The notes beneath the pieces are model-generated. The model was not told the DNA's origin and ran no database searches. It saw only the letters and a list, made by a program, of their open reading frames with translations. Below, piece after piece: positions 1 through 5,968 of a stretch of 5,968 nucleotides of DNA. Position 1 is the first letter of the stretch, and every line of letters starts with the position of its first letter. The position numbers were made by a program, and so were the translations under genes. The stretch is from an uncultured Prevotella sp. (lineage in GTDB: Bacteria; Bacteroidota; Bacteroidia; Bacteroidales; Bacteroidaceae), in contig CALIIG010000020.1 of assembly GCA_938018155.1 (NCBI GenBank), positions 1 to 5,968 on the forward strand, in the 5' to 3' direction.

Positions 1-12
1 AAAAAGGTAAAG

Positions 13-163
13 AAAGCCTCCCCAAGCCCCTCCAAAGGAGGGGATGTTGGAAGCACGAAGACAGCATGGAAGACGGGTATTTTAATATATTAATCATGTT
101 ATTGGTTTATGAAATATATGCCTTTTCCTATCCTCTTCTTTGGAGGGGGCAGGGGAAGGCGTT
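13..163. repeat. MITE-like or REP-like element with terminal inverted repeats
   Basis: Two related G/C-rich arms lie in opposite orientation: 13-43 and 132-163. The reverse complement of the right arm matches most of the left arm (shared cores GCCT.CCCC and CCCCTCCAAAG). Each arm folds on itself: CCCCTCC (27-33), loop AAA, GGAGGGG (37-43) is a perfect 7-bp stem, and 132-138 with 142-148 pairs the same way with two G-T wobbles. About 88 bases of A/T-rich DNA separate the arms, and no ORF is visible between them. The geometry is that of a small non-autonomous inverted-repeat element or a pair of dispersed REP-like palindromes. Whether it is mobile, and how often it recurs in the genome, cannot be seen from one copy. 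There is no T-run after either hairpin, so it does not look like an intrinsic terminator. Confidence 0.55.
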
Positions 164-2625
<2,462 letters not shown>

Positions 2626-2725
2626 AAAACCTTAGAGGTAAATAATTAAAAGATTAAAAAATTAAAGAGTTGCGCCTGGAAGTATAAAATTAAAGGGTTT
2701 CGTGACGGGTTCATGCCCTGTAATT

Positions 2726-2739
2726 GGTGTGACCACACC
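2726..2739. repeat. Short perfect inverted repeat
   Basis: GGTGTG (2726-2731) and CACACC (2734-2739) are exact reverse complements separated by AC. As RNA it can form a 5-bp stem with a 4-base loop; as DNA it is a near-perfect 14-bp palindrome of the sort that binds dimeric proteins. It is the first of a run of inverted repeats in this gap. Confidence 0.4.
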
Positions 2740-2753
2740 CCCGAATCGGGTGA

Positions 2754-2791
2754 GTTCGTGCCCCCGGAGTTAAGGAGTCGGGGGGCTGAAC
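2754..2791. repeat. Stem-loop with two-part G/C-rich stem
   Basis: GTTC (2754-2757) pairs with GAAC (2788-2791), and GCCCCC (2760-2765) pairs with GGGGGC (2781-2786). A small GT/T internal loop lies between the two helices and a 15-base loop lies at the tip. The stem is ten base pairs in all. There is no T-run on either side, so it does not look like a terminator in either direction. Confidence 0.5.
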
Positions 2792-2812
2792 CATCGTACC
2801 CGCGCCCCCTGA

Positions 2813-2856
2813 TTCGCGTGCTCGCATCCCCAGAGTCATGGGGTGGCACTTGCGAA
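2813..2856. repeat. Extended three-part stem-loop
   Basis: Three helices nest: TTCGC (2813-2817) with GCGAA (2852-2856), GTGC (2818-2821) with GCAC (2846-2849), and CCCCA (2828-2832) with TGGGG (2839-2843). The tip loop is GAGTCA. The helices total 14 base pairs with asymmetric internal loops. This is more pairing than expected by chance in 44 bases and could be a structured RNA or a palindromic repeat. No U-run follows, which argues against an intrinsic terminator. Confidence 0.5.
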
Positions 2857-3019
2857 CAGGGTTATTCGGGCACATGGACAAGGCAAAGCATGCCTCCCCT
2901 GTTAAACTGTGCTTAAACCTGTACTGAACAAGTATGGGTAAACCGTCAGCTTATTCAGCCAGGTCAATCTTTGCAAACTGAAACATAAAAGAACAAAGCT
3001 GTTACCTGTTATTATATAT

Positions 3020-4945
3020 ATGGCAAAAAGGAAGGAAGCCGATACCGACCTGTGGGTCTACGGTCTGCTTAAAGAAGCTGACATAAAACTCACGGCACAG
3101 GGTTCTGACATCAAAGAGATAGATGAGGCACTGAAGACAGCATCGAAAGCAGGGACAGGAAACGTTGGTTTCCCCGAGTATTGCGGTGTTGTAAAAGACT
3201 TTTTGATAGTTATTGAAGATAAAGCCTCGCTCGACCAGCATATCAACGAAATCAGCGGTGTGGTTGCACAAGATGTGAAATCGGTAAAAGACAATGCTGT
3301 GAACGGTGCCCTCTTCTATGCTCTGCACCTTGCTAAACATACCAGCTATAAGAAAGTGCTGGCTTTCGGAATTTCGGGCGATGAGAAGCACCACCGTATT
3401 ACCCCCCTGTTCGTTAACGACCGTGGCGACTACGAGCAGTTGCCAGATGTGGAAACTTTTATTTCGTTCAATACATCAAATATAGAAGAGTTCTATCTTC
3501 GTGAAATTCTCCACGAAGCAACCGATGTGGAAAAAACTACTGCCGATATTCTAAGTGATGCTGCTATACTGCATAACGACCTGCGGAACTATGGTAACCT
3601 TACCACAGAACAGAAACCCCTTGTGGTATCGGGTATCATGCTTGCACTACGGGAAATTGAGCACAAAACCTTTTCTATAGAAAGTCTTATAGGCGACACC
3701 GTGAAGACTGACGGGCAGAAAATATGCGAAGCTATAAAAAGTAACCTCTACCGTGCCAACGTAACCCCCGATACCAAGCGTGACAAACTGCTGTCACAAT
3801 TTGCCGTCATCAAAGACACCACGAAAATCAATGAGAAAGATGAAACTCTCGGTAAAACTCCACTAAGACATTACACGGAGTTCCTATATCAGAGTATTTT
3901 TAAGAACATACGCTATCAAAACTCTGCCGAAGACTATTTGGGACGCTTCTATGGAGAATTTATGTCTTATTCGGGTGGTGACGGACAGACACTTGGTATT
4001 GTGCTGACTCCAAAGCATATTACCGAACTTTTTTGCGAACTGGCACAGCTTACCCCCGACGACAAAGTGCTCGACCCCTGCTGTGGTACGGCGGGGTTCC
4101 TCATCGCAGCCATGCACAAAATGGTTAAGCAAACTGATGATGAAACGCTGCGCCGAAGCATACGCCGCGACCGCCTTTTTGGTATCGAACTGCAATCATA
4201 TATGTTCACCATTGCTACGACCAATATGATATTGCGTGGCGATGGAAAGAGTAACTTGCACAACCTTGACTTCCTGCGTGAGAGTCCTTCAAAACTACAA
4301 CTCAAGGGCTGTACAGTGGGAATGATGAACCCGCCTTATTCGCAAGGGTCTAAAGCTAATCCGTCGCTCTATGAGATTAACTTCACAGAGCATCTCCTTA
4401 ATTCTCTTGTAGAGGGGGCACGCTGTGTGGTAATTGTTCCTCAATCATCGTTTACAGGGAAGAGCAGGGAGGAAAGTAATATCAAAGCCAACATCTTAAA
4501 GCATCACACACTTGAAGGAGTTATAACGCTCAATAAGGATACTTTCTACGGGGTAGGTGTAAATCCTTGTATTGCTGTTTTTACTGCTGGCATACCTCAT
4601 GCAAAGAACCACCAGTGCCGATTCATCAATTTTGAAGACGATGGCTTTGTGGTAAGTCCGCACATCGGGCTTGTTGAAACACCTTCGGCTAAAGACAAGC
4701 GTCAGCATCTGCTCGACGTATGGTTTGGCCGTACTGAAGCAGAAACCCGTTTCTGTGTGAAAACTACTATCGAAGCCGGGGACGAGTGGCTGCATGCCTT
4801 TTACTACTTTAATGACGAGATACCTGCGGAAGCCGACTTTGAGAAAACCATGGCCGACTATCTCACCTTTGAGTTCAACATGATTACACACGGGCGGGGA
4901 TATTTGTTTGATGACATAGAGGAAGGAGGAAAAACTGATGCTTAA
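3020..4945 (+). CDS. BcgI-like fused restriction endonuclease and N6-adenine methyltransferase (A subunit)
   Basis: A 641-residue protein combining cleavage and modification in one chain. Near the N terminus P52-E53 is followed 12 residues later by E66-D67-K68 in IVIEDKA, a PD-(D/E)XK nuclease motif. A helical region follows to about residue 320. The methyltransferase then shows the SAM-binding motif I at D352-PCCGTAGF and the catalytic motif IV N437-P-P-Y440, in the motif order of gamma-class adenine-N6 enzymes such as HsdM. Motif I reads GTAGF where GSGGF is commonest; this is a tolerated variant in related enzymes. From memory, the BcgI A subunit has nearly the same length (about 637 residues) and domain order. 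BcgI-type enzymes cut on both sides of a split site once a specificity subunit is bound. The neighbouring gene overlaps by 8 nt and encodes that subunit. No HsdR-type helicase motor is seen here. Cleavage chemistry is inferred; the Type IIB label is likely but rests on architecture. Confidence 0.9.
   Translation: MAKRKEADTDLWVYGLLKEADIKLTAQGSDIKEIDEALKTASKAGTGNVGFPEYCGVVKDFLIVIEDKASLDQHINEISGVVAQDVKSVKDNAVNGALFYALHLAKHTSYKKVLAFGISGDEKHHRITPLFVNDRGDYEQLPDVETFISFNTSNIEEFYLREILHEATDVEKTTADILSDAAILHNDLRNYGNLTTEQKPLVVSGIMLALREIEHKTFSIESLIGDTVKTDGQKICEAIKSNLYRANVTPDTKRDKLLSQFAVIKDTTKINEKDETLGKTPLRHYTEFLYQSIFKNIRYQNSAEDYLGRFYGEFMSYSGGDGQTLGIVLTPKHITELFCELAQLTPDDKVLDPCCGTAGFLIAAMHKMVKQTDDETLRRSIRRDRLFGIELQSYMFTIATTNMILRGDGKSNLHNLDFLRESPSKLQLKGCTVGMMNPPYSQGSKANPSLYEINFTEHLLNSLVEGARCVVIVPQSSFTGKSREESNIKANILKHHTLEGVITLNKDTFYGVGVNPCIAVFTAGIPHAKNHQCRFINFEDDGFVVSPHIGLVETPSAKDKRQHLLDVWFGRTEAETRFCVKTTIEAGDEWLHAFYYFNDEIPAEADFEKTMADYLTFEFNMITHGRGYLFDDIEEGGKTDA
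4924..4929 (+). promoter_or_regulatory. Shine-Dalgarno sequence of the specificity gene
   Basis: AGGAGG lies 8 bases before the ATG at 4938, inside the end of the preceding methyltransferase gene. A perfect Shine-Dalgarno sequence stands out here because the other two genes in the window have none. It supports the chosen start and the 8-nt overlap, which suggests translational coupling and a balanced supply of the two subunits. Confidence 0.75.
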
Positions 4946-5831
4946 TCTTGCAGATAGAACTTGGCAAAAATTTAAGATAGAGCAGCTTTTTACTGTATCT
5001 ACAGGGGCTAACGTTCCTAAAAGTAAAATTAGGGAAGGGACGATGCCTCGTATTACGGCTACTGATACATGCAATGGAATAGACAGCTTTACTGTGGAGC
5101 TGTGTATAAACGCATTTAGGACCAACAAAAATTGTATCTCTGTTTCTTTCCTTGGTTCCGTTTTCTATCAACCCTATAATGCAAGCTATGATATGAAAAT
5201 ACATAGCTTAACACTGAATGACAGAACACTAACCCGTTATGTAGGACTTTTTATTTCAACTGAATTACGTAGGCAGTTTCAAAAATTCTCTTATGGTAAT
5301 CAATTGTCGTCTTCTGATTTACCTCATCAAAATATTTTGTTGCCTGTTACTACTGACGGCGTACCCGATTGGGACTTCATGGAAGCTTATATGCAGCAAA
5401 AAGAACAACAACTGCTTAAACCCACAATAGAAAAATTATGTAAGAGACTGATAAGCGAAAGGTTAACAAATGTAAACGGGGGGGGTAATTCTTTACATTC
5501 TAACTGGAAAGAGTTTGTATTTGGTGAAGAATTTTCCATTAAGGCTACTCAAAGTGGCATAGATAAGAATAAGCTCATAAACATACAGGGGGATTATCCA
5601 TACATCACACGTACTGATACAACAAATGGTATGGATATGTTTGTTGGTAGTCAATCTGACAGATATTGTATGGATAATGGAAATGTCATTACTATAGGGC
5701 TTGACACACAGACAGTCTTCTATCAACCAACTTCCTTTTATACAGGACAGAATATTCAGATAATACGACACGACAAGCTTGATAAATACAATGCACTGTT
5801 CCTTATCGTGGCAATAAAAAACTGGTCGTAA
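4938..5831 (+). CDS. Specificity (S/B) subunit of the BcgI-like system, frame broken near its end
   Basis: This is the DNA-recognition subunit, which should pair with the fused nuclease-methyltransferase encoded just upstream. The open frame gives 297 residues. Two homologous halves are visible. Half one (about 5-160) carries ITATDTCNGID, SVFYQP and KFSYG, ending LPVTTDGVPDWDFMEAYM. A basic, glutamine-rich helix (about 150-178) and a GGG linker follow. Half two (from about 186) repeats the pattern as ITRTDTTNGMD and TVFYQP. The expected KFS(Y/W)G and LP....DFDFM part of half two is missing from this frame because it ends at TAA 5829-5831. It is found in the -1 frame directly downstream. Read through the break, the protein has at least 343 residues, close to the roughly 341 I recall for the BcgI B subunit. 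As encoded, the second recognition domain and second conserved helix are cut short, so the product may be inactive or half-functional unless the frame is restored. Confidence 0.88.
   Translation: MLNLADRTWQKFKIEQLFTVSTGANVPKSKIREGTMPRITATDTCNGIDSFTVELCINAFRTNKNCISVSFLGSVFYQPYNASYDMKIHSLTLNDRTLTRYVGLFISTELRRQFQKFSYGNQLSSSDLPHQNILLPVTTDGVPDWDFMEAYMQQKEQQLLKPTIEKLCKRLISERLTNVNGGGNSLHSNWKEFVFGEEFSIKATQSGIDKNKLINIQGDYPYITRTDTTNGMDMFVGSQSDRYCMDNGNVITIGLDTQTVFYQPTSFYTGQNIQIIRHDKLDKYNALFLIVAIKNWS
5052..5642 (+). repeat. Internal direct repeats from the duplicated recognition halves
   Basis: The two halves of the specificity gene keep recognisable DNA similarity about 552-555 bases apart. Positions 5052-5090 resemble 5604-5642 (both encode IT.TDT.NG.D). 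The 11-mer TTCTATCAACC occurs identically at 5163-5173 and at 5718-5728, the latter just beyond this span. Such repeats mark an ancestral half duplication and are possible sites for recombination that would delete or swap a recognition domain. Confidence 0.7.
5478..5485 (+). repeat. G8 homopolymer, candidate phase-variation tract
   Basis: Eight consecutive G bases encode the glycine linker after residue 180, exactly between the first conserved helix and the second recognition domain. With eight G the frame is open across the linker. With nine, the next codon is TAA and the product is 183 residues. With seven, translation ends at the TAG at 5560-5562 after 207 residues. Both slipped forms keep recognition domain one and its helix and lose domain two. 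It is the longest G run in the window. Confidence 0.65.
5816..5822 (+). other. A6 run and in-register A AAA AAC heptamer at the frame break
   Basis: Six A bases (5816-5821) followed by C lie at the point where the reading frame of the specificity subunit must change. In the zero frame the codons are AT-A, AAA, AAC, which is the X XXY YYZ register of a classic -1 slippery site. One extra A would restore the frame to ...AIKKLVVKFSWG; a -1 ribosomal slip would give ...AIKNLVVKFSWG. I see no internal Shine-Dalgarno sequence upstream and no strong stem downstream, both usual stimulators, so an indel or sequencing error is at least as likely. Confidence 0.6.
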
Positions 5832-5968
5832 AATTCAGTTGGGGTAGTTATGGAGCAACGCTTACACGGTTGAAAAGAAGCCGCCTTTATCTTCCTGCTA
5901 CGGAAGGCGGAGAAATCGACTTCGATTTCATGTCTTTGTTCATGAAACGATTGGAAGGAGACATTTTT
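5831..5968 (+). pseudogene. C-terminal part of the specificity subunit in the -1 frame, running off the window
   Basis: These 46 codons are open to the last base and begin KFSWGSYGATLTRLKRSRL, continuing to LPATEGGEIDFDFM and MKRLEGD. They match the end of half one of the same protein (KFSYGNQLSSSDLP, LPVTTDGVPDWDFM, MEAYM) position for position, so they are the missing end of recognition domain two and the start of the second conserved helix. There is no start codon or ribosome binding site of its own at the junction, so it is not a separate gene. The true 3' end lies beyond the window. Confidence 0.82.

Larger units (their letters stand above)
2716..2831 (+). repeat. Possible degenerate direct repeats of about 27 nt
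   Basis: Three stretches, 2716-2742, 2738-2765 and 2805-2831, share the same order of elements. Each has a C-run, then a G(A/T)AT(T/C) core (GTAATTGG, GAATCGGG, GATTCGCG), then GTG, then about eight variable bases, then a closing C-run. The first two overlap by their C-runs. The copies are diverged and the alignment was done by eye, so this is a suggestion of a decayed tandem or dispersed repeat, not a firm call. Confidence 0.3.

Noticed and set aside
27..43. Perfect 7-bp hairpin as an intrinsic terminator for an upstream gene
   Set aside because: The stem is good, but the following bases (ATGTTGG) are not a T-run, and the same structure recurs inverted at 132-148, which fits a repeat element better.
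2646..2849. 67-codon minus-strand ORF in the same block
   Set aside because: It has the same problems: it runs through the palindromes into A-rich repeats and ends in a low-complexity LFNFLIF tail.
2713..2916. 67-codon plus-strand ORF in the G/C-rich intergenic block
   Set aside because: It has no ribosome binding site, no recognisable domain and odd composition, and an opposite-strand ORF of equal length (2646-2849) covers most of the same DNA. The inverted repeats explain the open frames better than a protein does.
2966..2973. AATCTTTG as the -7 promoter box of the restriction operon
   Set aside because: It is one base from TAnnTTTG, but I find no TTG -33 element at about 19-21 bases upstream, so it is not called as a promoter.
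4496..5128. Minus-strand ORF spanning the junction of the two restriction genes
   Set aside because: Both strands cannot sensibly code here; the plus-strand frames carry recognisable motifs and the minus-strand product does not.

Overview
The window reads as a piece of a Bacteroidota chromosome, most likely from the Prevotella side of the phylum. The reasons are a large secreted GH97 enzyme of the SusB type, two genes whose starts lack a Shine-Dalgarno sequence and sit in A/T-rich leaders, and long repeat-laden intergenic stretches. The genus is an inference; the sequence alone does not fix it.

Layout. Positions 1-335 are non-coding and hold a small MITE-like or REP-like element (13-163) with G/C-rich terminal inverted repeats, followed by an A/T-rich leader. 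Positions 336-2603 encode a complete secreted GH97 alpha-glucosidase with the residues expected of the inverting SusB branch. Positions 2604-3019 are a 416-base gap. It starts A-rich, then becomes abruptly G/C-rich with stacked inverted repeats (about 2700-2860) that no protein gene explains.

Positions 3020-5968 form a two-gene restriction-modification operon. The first gene (3020-4945) encodes one polypeptide with an N-terminal PD-(D/E)XK nuclease motif and a C-terminal gamma-class N6-adenine methyltransferase. The second gene (from 4938) overlaps the first by 8 nt, has a strong AGGAGG ribosome binding site, and encodes a two-TRD specificity subunit. The architecture and lengths fit the BcgI-type (Type IIB) A and B subunits: A cuts and methylates, B reads the bipartite site. 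No separate hsdR is present.

The most interesting feature is the specificity gene. It has a G8 homopolymer (5478-5485) exactly between the two target-recognition halves, where a one-base slip either way gives a single-TRD protein. It also has a real frame break at an A6 run (5816-5821). The -1 frame beyond the break continues the subunit's conserved C-terminal half to the window edge, 46 codons with no stop. The A6 run plus the next base forms an in-register A AAA AAC heptamer, so mutation or sequencing error, phase variation and programmed -1 frameshifting are all possible. Base composition falls by eye from G/C-rich in the glucosidase gene to A/T-rich in the specificity gene, consistent with the restriction operon being an acquired island.
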